In this document: one piece after another, positions 19,757 to 31,105 of the stretch
How positions within the stretch are numbered: the first letter of the stretch is position 1
How the letters are laid out: each line of letters opens with the position of its first letter
NCBI GenBank assembly: GCA_950295325.1
Contig: OX485804.1
Span: 61,970,533-62,034,532, forward strand
DNA length: 64,000 nucleotides
Direction: 5' to 3'
From: Polytrichum commune
Taxonomy: Eukaryota; Streptophyta; Polytrichopsida; Polytrichales; Polytrichaceae
Position numbers and translations under genes: made by a program
Notes under the pieces: model-generated
Seen by the model: the letters and a program-made list of their open reading frames with translations, nothing else
The model's database searches: none
What the model was told of the DNA's origin: nothing

Positions 19757-22016
19757 GTCATTCCAAATTGCTACCACATATGTGCCGTTGTTTTGTTCTC
19801 TCACTCATGTAGAAGTGTTTCCATACATGGTTTGAGGGTTTAGGTTCCCAGCTTTCCAACGAACCCACCCGCTTTTTTTTACGATGCCTACAACGAAAGT
19901 TAAACATTCGTAAATCGCGAGGACTACTTCAAGTTGGCACAATCTCTACTTAGACATATAACTTATGGTATACATTGGGGTTTTTAGAAGGGGTCATGAA
20001 CGCACGTGATTCTCAAACATAATGTAGAGTGCATCCCCCGAGTTCCTATAGGCTTCATAAAGATATCTTACCAACACCTTACACAAATTAGAACATTCTA
20101 GAAAAGCAAATTAATATGGTCCACATTGATATTAAACTAGGGATTTGGTGTGGGCTTAAATTTAATGTGGCCCACATTAGTGATCATTTGGGGGGGGGTG
20201 CATTATACTAAATCCGTATGAGTATATGTGAGTACACAAAAGAGGTATTGATTTGAACTTTGTTGTATTATGTATTATTCTTCACAAAATTATAAGTTGT
20301 AGTTATGTAAATATATAGAATAATTTTAAAAAATATACAACATCTCTACTAACTTGTATGGTAGTGTCATTAGATTTTATAGAATAAGGTTCATTTTATT
20401 TTAGTATTGGCTTAAACTGGTACATAAAAAGAACCAACCACAAGTGAACATACGATCTTACATATCATTTGATGGTAGACTTCAAAACAATAATTGCATT
20501 AGCTTTTATGACATGTATTACAAATCAGAGTATGGGAGGATTGAATGGAAACAGATGCTTAGGGACTTGGAAAAAGCCCCGGACGTGGCCTACCATAACA
20601 TTCTTAACAAATTTGATTTGATTTGGGGGGTCAAAGGTCTTATTGTGACCCGTAGCAACTTAGTCCCTACTTGGAAGGATAGGCCTCAAATGAGCATTAT
20701 TTCTAGATTTCCACTTAGGTTGCGCTGTTTCGGCTGGGTTGGTTGTATTTTCAATTTGAATTTTCAATTTGTGCCAAAAAAAGAATAAGACATGTATTGC
20801 AAATATAAGGGCCGGTTCACAATATGGCCAAACTTTGAGAGGTTCAACATTTGGACCAATGAAAATGCTGAAATGCCCAAAGTCCGTCCTCTCGGCCTTC
20901 ACACTAGAGGCCGAAGTCCAAAGGACGTGGCCTCCAAAAGAGCCTAGGTGGCAACACTTTTAGGAAGTTATGGCGCCAAGAGTTCGGCCTCTCGAGCAAA
21001 GATTGGGTATAGCAAAATGCTCAACCCAAACTTCCATCGAGAGGCCGAACTTTTTTTTCATTAAAATAATCAATCATTGACAAGATCTTGGCCGTTAGAT
21101 TGGAGGGGTTATTTTGAGCAAGGAATAAAGTGGCATGCTCCTTTGAGTTTGGACTTTGGGATTGGCCTTTGGAGGCTTCACACTTTGGCCATCCAAGCCG
21201 AGAGGCCGTGGGAGTTCATGGCCAAAGGTTTGGACTTTGCGCTTGGCCTTTGGAGGCTTCACACTATGCCCAACTAAGGCTACCCTTACTATATTTTCTT
21301 GGCTATTTTCAGTTCATTTCTTTGGACTATCAACAAAGTTGGGCCACTTAATCGCACGGCCTCTCAACTTGGACGGCCAAGAATATGTCCAAACTTCCAA
21401 AAAAAAGTGATTGTGAATTATATAAATATAAATATAAGCAATTGTGAAGATTCCTTGTGAGAGAATACCATTCATAAAATTGCACATCCAATCAAAACTT
21501 TATTCAATATCAAGTTTACAAATCACGAGTGAATATGAATCAATGTAACTGGATGTGTAGTTTTTATCATCCATATTATGGTTGTATTTCATCCGTTAAC
21601 GTTTATAGAGTCAGATTTACAAAGAAGGGAGTACCATTTTGTTAACTGTTAACACGTTTAACATTTATAGTGTGCAATATGTGGGGAGTAGAAGAAAGAT
21701 AACATTTAGAGATGTTTTGGATCACGTGTACAACCGATATAACTATTGCAATATTGTGCTCAACTTTAGTTAACTAGATATAACTATAGTTGACTACATT
21801 TTGTGGCATACCAAAATTAGAATAAATATAGGTAACTGCATTTTTTCAAGACATATCACAAACAACTATAGTTAACTTGAACTTAGCACATGGATGTGAT
21901 AACAACGATGTGAAAGAAGGATGTGGCCTCACGAGAGGCGAGAACCTTGGTTAGCCTCCCATAGACTTCTTCTCGATTATGGAGCAAAGGCCTCATGGAG
22001 TAGTATGAACATTGCA
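19757..22016. other. No gene seen inside the giant hAT
   Basis: AT-rich noncoding DNA. It has a run of nine G near 20190 and, at 20870-21390, a patch with repeated aggcctttggaggcttcacac / ggccgaagtccaaagg phrases. Frames at 20444 and 21077 have no family resemblance. It could be the 3' flank of the kinase gene plus old insertions. Confidence 0.5.
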
Positions 22017-24056
22017 CTAAGATCCATAAACCTCATACAATATACAAGTTTTGTATGAAAAAATGATGGCTTTATTTACATCTCCAACGGTTACAAAATT
22101 GGTATGATTCAAAATTGTTGCAAAAAAAACAAAAAAAAACAATTTTGCAGTGTCACGGAAGCACATTGTCGGGTTAACCATGTTGTATGGAGGGGACTTC
22201 AAAATGTTCACTACGTGTGTGATGGTTGACCTTTCCGCTGGATTGGTCTTCGTCAATGAATCCAATGCTAACTCAAACCGCATATTCAAGCCATTTGGAT
22301 CACTGTTTAGCTGAAACAAGGGGGAAGTCGCATCCCTGGCATAAATCTTCTTTGCCAAAGCACCCACTGAGAAGGACTCCGATAGAAACGTGTGCCTATG
22401 TTTCCGAGCCATCCTCACCGGAGAGGTGGATGTTCCACGCTGCCCTCGTACATGGAATAATTCTGGACCAGCACAGTTGTATTTTGCTTTGTGCTTGTTC
22501 ATCTCATCCACTGAATCTTTTCCATAGTTGGAGGGTGCGTCTTCACCTCCCCATGATGCCATGCCCCAATCACACACACCAATGTAAACCGTGTTCTCAC
22601 GGTCTTGTGGGAAATGCAGCATGACATTATTGGGATTAAGGTCATTTTGCAACACGTCATGCTTGTGCACTACATCCACAATGCACATTAGAGCCCATGC
22701 CAAATAAGCTCGATGCCTTCGATATACAACCAACCGTTTCCGTGCTTCAAAGTCTGCCCCAGGCATGTGAAGGATTGTGCGCTCGTGGGTTTCCGGAACG
22801 CTGAAGTCATAGATCCTCATGTTTTTCAAGGAGCCTCCATTCCACCACATCGAATAGGATTCGTATGTTTTCATATTGAGGTATTGTAGCTTGATTACCC
22901 CAGGATGATCTACTGGACACGCCAATGCTTCAACTGAACGTTCCTTTCGATTCTCCAAACTATTCGTGGCCTTCATGGTCTTCCCAGCCCACTCTATCCA
23001 GCTAGGGATGAATGATGCTCCATGAATTGCGACTCTCCGCACCACTCCGAAGGTCCCTTGGAAGATTTCCTTATCCAAGGCTTTGATCTCCGCATTCCTA
23101 GGCAACCATATGACACCCTGCCGGCCCTGAGTGGCAATGTTGTCTGCCATCTGCCTGTCAATAAAAATGGGAAGGTTGCGGGCGGATGTTCCTTTTGCTG
23201 CTATTACGCCTCTTTTCCAATTCTCTAGCTTCATGTACAGCTCGGACTTCCTGCCACTACTACTTCCCTCGCTAGGATGCACAACATCATATGCCATTGT
23301 TGGATTGTAGATTGCTTCCACGGCTTGTTGTTCAATCCAGGTGCCCCAATCGCTCATGCCCCTAGCATCTTCAAACTCCGCTCCAGCCGTGGCTTCCGTG
23401 AGAATAAGAATCAAATCGTTCCTCACCAAATCCAACCCCTTTGTACCATCATTGAGGTATTTTTTTTCCAAATAAACCATGTTGTTATTTCTAAACCACT
23501 CCAACAGCACGACCCTACAATGGTTTCGAGCCTCATCGATCCGCGGGTCGCATTTGCCTCTATTTTTCCTTTTCCTCGATTGCGAACCTGAAACCCCGGA
23601 CCCCTCCTCCGTCCCTTCCGAAATTGCTGGGCGTTTTTGTCCCCGTCTTTCACCATGCTCCGAACCCTGAGGTACATCACGTGCAGGGCTCTCCGGTCTT
23701 GATGTCCGCCGTGTCGGAGATCGTGGTGGCACGGACTCTCCATGAGTGGCTGCATTTATATCGGTGGAACTGCCTGAGCTTGGTCCCCTTCCTGTTCTCC
23801 CTCTATGTCCACTGTTTCCCCGACTCCCACGTGTTCCACGGCTTCCACGTGTTTGGTTGCCTCCTGAATGGCCAACTGCAAAGAACTCTTCGTCAAACCG
23901 AAAAGGATCTGGACGTGGGGGACGTGCTGCAGTGCTTCCACTTCCGGCCTCGCTTCCCGTACCCTCTCCAGTATGCGCAAGTGGAGTGCTTTGGAGCCAA
24001 GCACGGTGCAGCCTCGTATCCTCGTCTTGGTAAGGAGCAATGTCCTCCCCCTCCAT
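22017..24056 (-). CDS. Protein-kinase-like gene carried by the giant hAT (679 aa, intact)
   Basis: The ATG at 24056 (MEGEDIAPYQ) is chosen because the longer frame upstream, from 24221, reads through an apparently untranslated leader with repeated gtgagtgaatg. Residues 1-165 are Gly/Ser/Pro/Arg-rich with a basic stretch (SRKRKNRGK). The kinase-like fold follows: glycine loop GTFGVV near 334-339, AGK with a candidate ATP-binding Lys near 359, and a candidate helix C Glu near 376. The catalytic loop HDVLQNDLNPNN (catalytic Asp near 472, Asn near 477), DWG in place of DFG (496-498) and GPE in place of APE (530-532) come next. The key residues for activity are present. The last ~45 residues look like read-through of AT-rich DNA. 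Such a gene is not a known hAT component. A TATA box and C-rich array 3 lie upstream. Substrate unknown. Confidence 0.75.
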   Translation of the reverse strand: MEGEDIAPYQDEDTRLHRAWLQSTPLAHTGEGTGSEAGSGSTAARPPRPDPFRFDEEFFAVGHSGGNQTRGSRGTRGSRGNSGHRGRTGRGPSSGSSTDINAATHGESVPPRSPTRRTSRPESPARDVPQGSEHGERRGQKRPAISEGTEEGSGVSGSQSRKRKNRGKCDPRIDEARNHCRVVLLEWFRNNNMVYLEKKYLNDGTKGLDLVRNDLILILTEATAGAEFEDARGMSDWGTWIEQQAVEAIYNPTMAYDVVHPSEGSSSGRKSELYMKLENWKRGVIAAKGTSARNLPIFIDRQMADNIATQGRQGVIWLPRNAEIKALDKEIFQGTFGVVRRVAIHGASFIPSWIEWAGKTMKATNSLENRKERSVEALACPVDHPGVIKLQYLNMKTYESYSMWWNGGSLKNMRIYDFSVPETHERTILHMPGADFEARKRLVVYRRHRAYLAWALMCIVDVVHKHDVLQNDLNPNNVMLHFPQDRENTVYIGVCDWGMASWGGEDAPSNYGKDSVDEMNKHKAKYNCAGPELFHVRGQRGTSTSPVRMARKHRHTFLSESFSVGALAKKIYARDATSPLFQLNSDPNGLNMRFELALDSLTKTNPAERSTITHVVNILKSPPYNMVNPTMCFRDTAKLFFFVFFATILNHTNFVTVGDVNKAIIFSYKTCILYEVYGS

Positions 24057-24280
24057 CGTGAAAAAAACCGCGTGAGTGAGTGAATGTAAAAAGGAGTGAG
24101 TGAATGTAGAAATGAGTGCGTGAATCTGGAAAAAAAATTGCGAGGGTTCCCCCACAATTTGCCCTGCCCTCCCAAACCCCCTGAGACCCGCGCGGTGCCG
24201 CTGTCCTTGGGACGGCAACAAGGTCTCGGGTCCCTTTGTGGTGGGAGGAGAGGAAAGTGAGGGGAACTAAAACCCCACGG

Positions 24281-24290
24281 CTTTATATAG
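24281..24290 (-). promoter_or_regulatory. TATA box of the kinase-like gene
   Basis: CTATATAAAG on the - strand, about 225 bp before the ATG at 24056. Array 3 begins about 65 bp further upstream. Confidence 0.6.
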
Positions 24291-24354
24291 GCAAAGGGGA
24301 GCACAATCATTATGGGATCCCGGTCGGATTTGACATGGGGCACGAAAAGGACGT

Positions 24355-25070
24355 ATGGGGAACGTGGGAACGTGGGGGCGGACGGAGGGAACGAGGGGGC
24401 GGACGTAGGGGAACTCGGGCGGACGGAAGGGAACGGAGCGCGGACGGGAGGGAACGTACGGGAACATGGGGCGGACGGGAGGGGAACGTGGGGCAAACTG
24501 GAGGGGAACGCGGGCGGACGGGAGGGGAACATAGCGCGGACGGGAGGGAACATGGGGCGGACGGGAGGGAACGTGGGGCGGACGGGAGGGAACGTGGGCG
24601 GACGGGAAGGGAACGCGGGGCGGACGGGAAGGGAACGGGTGCGGACTGGGGGGGAACGGGCGCGGACGGGAGGGAACGGGTGCGGACTGGGGGGAACGCG
24701 GTAGGGAACGGGTGCGGACGTTAGGAAACGTGTGGGAACGTGAACGCACGGCGGGGGAACGTGGGGCGGACGTGAGGGAACTTGGGGCGGACGGAGCCCT
24801 CCGCGTTCCCCCCGTCCGCCCCCGCGTTCCCCCGTCCGCTCCACCCCCGTCCGTCGTCCGCTCCACCCCCCTCCCCCGTCCGCTCCACCCCTGTCCGTCC
24901 GCCCCACCCCCGTCCGCTCCACCCCCCGTCCGTCCGCACCACCCCCCTCCCCCGTCCGCACCACCCCCCGTTCGTCCGCTCCACCCCCCTCCCCCGTCCG
25001 CTCCACCCCCCGTCCGTCCGCACCACCCCCCTCTCCCGTCCGCCCCACCGTCCGCCCCACACCCTCCTTA
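24355..25070. repeat. G/C-rich minisatellite, array 3, with a strand switch
   Basis: From 24355 to about 24795 the + strand is G-rich (units like cggacgggagggaacgtggg). From about 24800 to 25070 it becomes C-rich (ccccgtccgctccacc). The array is therefore an inverted pair of the repeat seen in arrays 1 and 2. It lies upstream of the kinase gene and, at the same time, about 270 bp inside the right end of the hAT. Confidence 0.9.
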
Positions 25071-25250
25071 GTCATATTTTTCTACTTTGATTTTAACAGA
25101 ACCCTAAACACAATGGCAAAATGGTTTACTTGGCAAGGGAAATATGCACATCCACGTCGGCGTTTTCTGCCACATAGGACGCCACCTTGGCAAGAAGGTA
25201 AGTATTTTACCCACCCTAGTCCATTCCCCCTATGTTGACCCTACGTGGAC

Positions 25251-25300
25251 CCTATTGTGTCGTGACGGAGGGGTCCGTCACGACACGACCTGACATGACG
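25251..25300. repeat. Right subterminal region of the giant hAT, outer part cut off by the LTR element
   Basis: GTGTCGTGACGG (25257-25268) and its reverse complement CCGTCACGACAC (25275-25286) form a perfect 12-bp inverted pair. The phrase ctattgtgtcgtgacggagg also occurs in direct orientation at the left end (8925). The LTR retrotransposon enters right after tgacg (25296-25300). The last 37 bp of the hAT resume at 32095 with gcacgacaccgtcatgacg and the TIR. Confidence 0.8.
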
Positions 25301-26272
25301 TGTCGCGCACCTCTCCATGAGGAGTGCCCGAAACACCATGGGCACAAGGGGGACCCCGGAGTGACACCCGGGACTTGTGGCGCCGTTGGTGAGAGGGCCC
25401 AAGTGATCCTAGTGTGGGCGAGGGCCCCAGGCGTTGGGAACGCCTCCCACCCACGGAGACTAGGAGGCACAAGGGTAAGGCCATGAGCTATGCGTAGCTC
25501 ATGGCGTGGTGATTCTAGAATGCTCAAGAACACCTCAATCAGAGGTGTGAGCTAGGAGTTATGGCCATTTGAGTGGGGCGCTGTCCCGGGACAGCGCCCT
25601 GGTACAGCAGTGCCTGGGAGTGATTCCCGGGACTGCCAAGCTTCAAACAGGCATAACTTCCTCAAGACTTGCCTGAATGGGGCAAGTGAGGAGTCCATCG
25701 GCATCTACGTGAAGCGTAGATGGAGATGGAGTGGTTGGTTGTTATGATCAGACATCATACAAGGAAGTTATGATGGTCTGAAGTTGCTGGGGGCTTCTAG
25801 GCCCAGCGGCTAAGGGAAAGTGTCCACTTGGCCCCAACTCTTGGTAGAGAGACAAGAGGTTGGTTGACGGTGGGGTAGGGGCCCCGTGTAGAGTCCTAGA
25901 GGCTTATATGGGTGAGGTGGTGTGGCCTCACCCACCCGAGGCCGAACGGCACGGCCTCCATGGGCATTGGCCCAATGTGAGGCCATAGTTGCCTAGTATG
26001 GTTCGGGTTGTTGTAGTGTTGCTCCGGCAACGCGATGATCAACATGGGATTGGACTTCCATGGATGGAAGTCCACATCTAGGAATGGGTTACCGATTAAG
26101 GGGTGAGTCCCTAAAGCAAAGTAGGAGGGTTGGTTCCCTCCTATGAACTATAAGGTCCGGGGTAGGAGGAGCTAACCATTAGCATGGCGGAATGCGAATG
26201 GTTAGCGCTCGTAACCTTTGCTAGAATTGAAAATTGGCAAGATTGCTAAGCGGGTTAGCAAGGGTTGCGACA
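25301..26272 (+). repeat. 5' LTR (972 bp)
   Basis: Starts tgtcgcgcacc and ends gggttgcgaca. Reading it against the 3' LTR at 31118-32089 I find no difference. It contains strong palindromes such as gctgtcccgggacagc and gagctatgcgtagctc. Confidence 0.95.
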
Positions 26273-26274
26273 CT

Positions 26275-26286
26275 TGGTATCAGAGC
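26275..26286 (+). promoter_or_regulatory. Primer binding site (initiator tRNA-Met type)
   Basis: TGGTATCAGAGC begins two bases after the 5' LTR. This is the standard plant LTR-element site pairing with the 3' end of initiator tRNA-Met. Confidence 0.93.
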
Positions 26287-26312
26287 AGGGTTCCAATATT
26301 TGAGCTAGCACT

Positions 26313-27360
26313 TTGAGGGAGACATGGCTATCAAACGTGAGGGTTATTATGGTTGGCCCGGGGTTTCCAAAAGGTTGTGAGGCTCAAATTGGAACAAAGA
26401 TCATGTGTAAAGGGAATTTGACCATACCATTGGTTCTAATGACAATGGTGGGCATGATGGTGGATTCGGTAAGGAAATTGGTGGAGTCCTTTGAAAGGGC
26501 TCCCGCACACCTCAAAAAAGCATTTGGGGCCTAGAATGCCGAATGTACCCAAAACCTTGGAGGGCATTAATGTTGGATTGAAATTCCAATTCGAAATGCT
26601 TGGAAGGTATTGATGTTGGAATGAATTTGGTGGAAATGAGGCGTGCGGGCCTCTTAAGGCGTATATGCGCGAATTTCACATCCAAATGAATTGTGCATCT
26701 TAGATGAACGAGTTTTCTAAGAAGTACATCGTTTTAGGTGGGGTTTCAAAAGCGGGTGGTGAATACCAAGTTCAAATTTCCAAAAGTTTATTAAGGTTGT
26801 GGCGGGGATCATCAAAATTGCAACGAGCATTAAGGCCGATGACCCCAATAAGAAATTTGGTGGTGCCTTACAACAATGGACGTTGAGGGGAGATAGGTAC
26901 CACGCCAAATAATACTTATGCCGCGGACCGAATGTAAGACGATGGCATTGTGGCCAAGGCTAGTAGCCTTAAGCCGAGGCCAAGTCTTTTGTACTTTGAG
27001 GCTCAAATGAATGGGACAAATGTCTCATGGGTTGATAAAGAGGCTACCATTCCTTCTTGAGCCCAAAACTCGCAAGGGAGTTGGGGCTTGCCGATTGATA
27101 GAGCGGGCAAGCCCACCAAGGTGCGGTTTGGAAAGGGCGAACCGCATGAAACAAAGGAGGCCGCGATGCATGTAACTTTTCAATGTGGGACATTGGATTT
27201 TTGTCAAAATTTCACACCATGTGAAATAGATGAAATGCATGTCATTGTGAAGGCTACCTTCTTTGGAACTCACATGATAGATGTGAGGTGCAAGCCGGTG
27301 AGCTTGCGGTGCATTTGTGATGTCTTGATGGCAAAGAATTGCACTACAAATTGACAAGGA
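26313..27360 (+). pseudogene. Retrotransposon gag/protease region, degenerate
   Basis: Frames are short and interrupted. A protease-like block is recognisable near 27000-27330 (NGTNVSWVD, then FQCGTLDFCQNFTPCEIDEM and IDVRCKPV), in the usual position before RT. No nucleocapsid zinc knuckle is clear. The section before 27000 has no frame I can assign with confidence. Confidence 0.55.
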
Positions 27361-27479
27361 CTCCTATGGTAGGAGGAACCAACTCGAATTTGGTCTTAAT
27401 GGACCAAATGAATAAACGGAAGAACATAATAATAATGGTCGTGGTTCAATTGGAGCAACTCCAAGGAACTCATGGGGAG

Positions 27480-30303
27480 GCTAGGAAAGATAGGCCTCCC
27501 CAAAACCATATTGGTGGGATGTTGGTGAGGTACAAGGATGTATTCACCAATGTGTTGTCCAAAATGTTACCGCCAACGAGTGGAAAAATAAAATTAAAAA
27601 AAAAAAAAAAAAAAAAACTTGCTCAACGAGAGGTTGAGTTCTTGAGGTATGTGATGACAAAGGAAGTTGGTGGATGAACATGACAAATGTCAAGGCAATC
27701 CAAGAGGAGAATTGGCCCTTGACTCAAGAGAAGGGCTAAGGTCATTTGTTGGCCTAGCCAACTACTACCACCACTTCATTCGAGGTGTTTCTAAGGTTGC
27801 TAGGACCTTAGTCAACTTGTTGGAAAAATGGCTATCCCAAGAGTGGGATGAGCCTTGTCACCAAGCCTTTGGGGAGTTCAAGAGCAAGTTTCCTTCACAA
27901 GATGTGGTTAAGTTCCCGAGCTTTCACAAGCATTTTGAGATGCACATGGAGGCGAAGGACTTTACCATCGGCGGATGTTGGTCCAAGATGGATGACCATT
28001 GCTTATGGGAGCATTAAGCTCCATGGTTGTCGAACCTTGTACGGCTTGTGCAAGAAATGGCTATCTTAAGAGTGGGATGAGCCTTGCCCCCAAAGTCTTT
28101 GGGGAGCTTAATACAAAGTTGTCTTTGCCACCCGTGTTCAAGTTCGCGGAGCTTGACAAACCTTTTGAGGTGAATACGGGGTGGCGAGTGACTTTGCCAT
28201 TGGCGGATGGTTAATGTAAGATGGATGGCCATTGCATATGAGAGCGTTAAGCTTGATGGTTATCCGACCTTATCCGACTTGTGAAAGAAATGGCTATCCC
28301 AAGAGTGGGATGAGCCTTGCCACCAAGTCTTTAGGGAGCTTGAGAGCAAGTGTTCTTAGACGCCCGTGCTCAAGTTCGCGGAGCTTGACAAACCTTTTGA
28401 GGTGCATACGGGGTTGATTAACTTTGCCAATGGCGGATTGTTGATGTAAGATGGATGGCCATTGCATATGGGAGCATGAAGCTCGATGGTTGTCAAAGAA
28501 GACAACCAACTCATGACAAAGAACTTCTTTGTCGTAGAGCATTGCTTGAAGATGTGGCGACACTATTTGGGGTTGCACAAAGCAAAGGTCTACATGGACA
28601 ATGTGTCCTAAAAGAATTTTGACATTCAAGCGCAAGTAAGCGCCAAGTCATTGCGGTGGCATGATAGTTTGGCGCTTATGAAGGTGGATTTGATCCACAA
28701 ACCGGACCGTGGAAATGTGGTGCCGGATGCGCGAAGTAGACCGGATGAGTTCCAAGCAATGAGAACCATTCAAACCTTGTGGCTAATGTGTGCCGGCGAA
28801 GGAAACTTGTGATGCAAGATACGGGAGGGGTAAATTAACTACCCCAAAAGCACAAAAACTTTTAGGTGAACTTCGCAAGAGCAAGGTGCTCAAAGAGGTT
28901 AAGTTGGTGGACGGATTGTTCAAGTGCAAGCAAAGTTGGGTGTATGTGCCACAAGGCAAGTTGAGGCTATCGGTTTTGAAGGAGGAATTTGATAGTCCTA
29001 TTGCCGGCCTTAGAGGAGAAAGAAAAAACCGCCATAGAATGGTATCATGGAGGTACCATTGGCGGTGCATAAAGCAAGATATAGCCCACTTTGTGAAGGC
29101 GTGAATAAAATGCCAAGTGAACCGAGCCTCTTACCAAAAGCAAGGCGGTTTCTTGCAACCGTGCCCATCCCGTCGGCGCCATGGCATAGTATGTGCATGG
29201 ACTTGATCACAAGTTTGCCGGAGTCACATGGGTATGATGCCATCTTGTTGATGGTAGAGCGGTTTGCCAAGTTGGCACACATGGTGCCGATTGTGGGAAT
29301 CGCGACCGCGTTGGAGACCGCATAGCCTTTTCTCAAAGGATGGTTGAGGCACCACGAGTTGCCAACAGTGATTGTGTGGGATCAAGATCCAAAGTTCACA
29401 AGTGCATTTCCAATGCATTTCTCTAAGGAGGTTGTATTGAAACTAAGGCTTAGCACGGCCTTACATTCCCAAATGGATGGGAAAACAAAGCGTGTGAATG
29501 GAGTCTTGAAGCAATACTTGAGGAACTTGGTGGGGGCGGACCAAGGAGATTGGGCGGACTATGTGGGTCGAGCGGAGTTTAGTTGTAATGTAGCCACGCA
29601 CTTGGCGACCAAGGGGTTGTCTTTGATGGTGGCTTATGGAGTGGATGCGCTCCAACCTATTAACCTAGTTCTCGAGGGGGCACATTCAACACTAGAGTTC
29701 AACCAAGATGATGAGGACTTGGCCAAGGATGGTAAACAAGTCTTGGAGATGACCAAGTTGTTGGTGGAGAAAGCCCGAAGGTGCTACGGAGTGCAAATCA
29801 ATGCCGGAAGACGCGAAGTGGAGTATGAGGTGGGCCAATAAGGTGTTGTTGAATGTGGACAACTTCACCTTGCCCAAAGGCCTTACTCCAAAAGTTCATG
29901 TCCAAAATTGGACCTTCGTTTTCCATTGTGGAACAAGTGTTCAAGGACATGTATAAGTTGGAATTACCGCCGGACATCAAAGTGCATCCGACATTTCATG
30001 TCTCATTACGAAAGTCATTTTAGGACGACACCTTGTGGCCCGATCACAAGCAAGTGATTAGGCCACGTCCCGACCTTGTGGAGGTCATTTGGAACATGAG
30101 GTAGGAGGGCATCCTCAAGTGTAGGAAGTCCAAGTGAAAATGAAAGAAAATGTACAAAGGAGTACTTCGTGAAATGGTGAGGATACCATGAGAAAGAAAC
30201 CGTTTGGGTAGCGGCAAGAGACATGATGAACGGCAAGGAATTGGTGAAGCACTTTGAAGAAACTAAGGCTAAGGATTCCAATAAAATGAAGCGTAGGCAT
30301 TGA
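27480..30303 (+). pseudogene. Retrotransposon pol remnant: RT/RNase H, integrase, chromodomain
   Basis: The start of RT (RYKDVFTN near 27530) is followed by an A-rich tract at about 27590-27617. The reading then jumps to the RT end (LAQREVEFL), so the catalytic core with its Asp-Asp motif is missing. RNase H (LRSFVGLANYYHHFI) is followed by three tandem copies of its next part. Integrase runs about 29100-29841. Its Asp residues are present (CMDLITSL, WDQDPKFTS), but the usual Glu position reads Lys (DGKTKRVN). A chromodomain (KW-GYHEKETVWVAARDM, with a stop in place of Arg) ends the gene at 30303. Multiple stops and shifts occur throughout. The copy cannot supply its own enzymes. Confidence 0.85.
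27825..28500 (+). repeat. Tandem triplication, about 230-bp unit, inside the RNase H region
   Basis: Copies begin aatggctatcc-aagagtggga at about 27825, 28054 and 28288. Each runs to a gatgg-tgtc/tatcc phrase before the next. They are diverged from one another (cccaccgtgttc/cccgtgctc), so the triplication predates the last transposition. Confidence 0.8.
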
Positions 30304-30323
30304 TGAGGACATCAATCTCCTTT

Positions 30324-30335
30324 AGTGGGGGAGAG
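30324..30335 (+). promoter_or_regulatory. Second, internal polypurine-tract-like site
   Basis: AGTGGGGGAGAG preceded by gatgaggacatcaatctcct closely resembles the true tract and its lead-in (gatgagggcatcgactccg) at 31087-31117. It lies just after the pol stop, where a 3' LTR would be expected to start, yet no LTR follows it. Confidence 0.5.
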
Positions 30336-31105
30336 ACGCTAGTAGCACACTTAGCTTCGAGGCTAATTACTCCACAACATGAACTTGTTCTTTGGCTTGA
30401 GGAAATAAAGTCCAAACTTTAGTGGTGCAAAGAGAAAAGTATGAGATGAGGTCCTAGTCTTGTACTTGTGCTTGGTTAATGGAAGAGGGGGAATAGATAT
30501 GCCAAACTAGGTTGGGTAAGCCGAGTAATTGGGGGCCATGGCTTGGAGGGGCCTTGGATAAAACCAAGAAACTTCTTAGTTGTGGGCTTGTCCGGGCGGG
30601 GACAAGGTGATGGCGCGTGCTCATAAAAGTGCTACCCGCGAGCTAACGAGAGTTGGCGCATGGGAGTCATGAACCCATGTCTCGAAAGAGCAAAGTGGGA
30701 ACCGAGTCGGGCGGGACTTGGCATCACCCCCGTGCGATCGAGGCGTGGCTTAACAATGGAAAGCCATCTCGGAGTTGCAACCGAGACAACTTAGTGGAAG
30801 CGTTGAGGTCTCGCCTAGATGTGTCATGTTAGGCTAGTGGAGCCTAACGGGGGAGGCCCCAAAGGAGGGGCAACCCAAATGAGTCCCAAAGTAGGTGGGT
30901 CTAGTGTAGGTTAGGTCCTTGGAGGAGAGATCCAAGGTCGCTAACAGACCACCTAGGAACAACACCTTTGGGACTATGCCCAATTTGAAGATGCATTGTG
31001 GGGGTCGCGCCCTAAGGTAAACACAATGCCGCACCATAGAGGATGGCAACTTGAGAATTGGTGTGCCGACTACGAGTATAGTCGATGAGGGCATCGACTC
31101 CGTTT

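Noticed and set aside
19757-22016. Another transposon nested between the small gene and the kinase gene
   Set aside because: I searched by eye for paired ends with a target duplication and found none; repeated ggccgaagtccaaagg-type phrases did not form clean terminal repeats.
23756-25075. Frames of up to about 440 codons over array 3 and the kinase leader
   Set aside because: Repeat-driven and overlapping the kinase gene on the same strand in another frame; the kinase frame has the family motifs.
27825-28500. CRISPR-like or satellite array
   Set aside because: Only three units of about 230 bp, clearly derived from the retroelement RNase H region.
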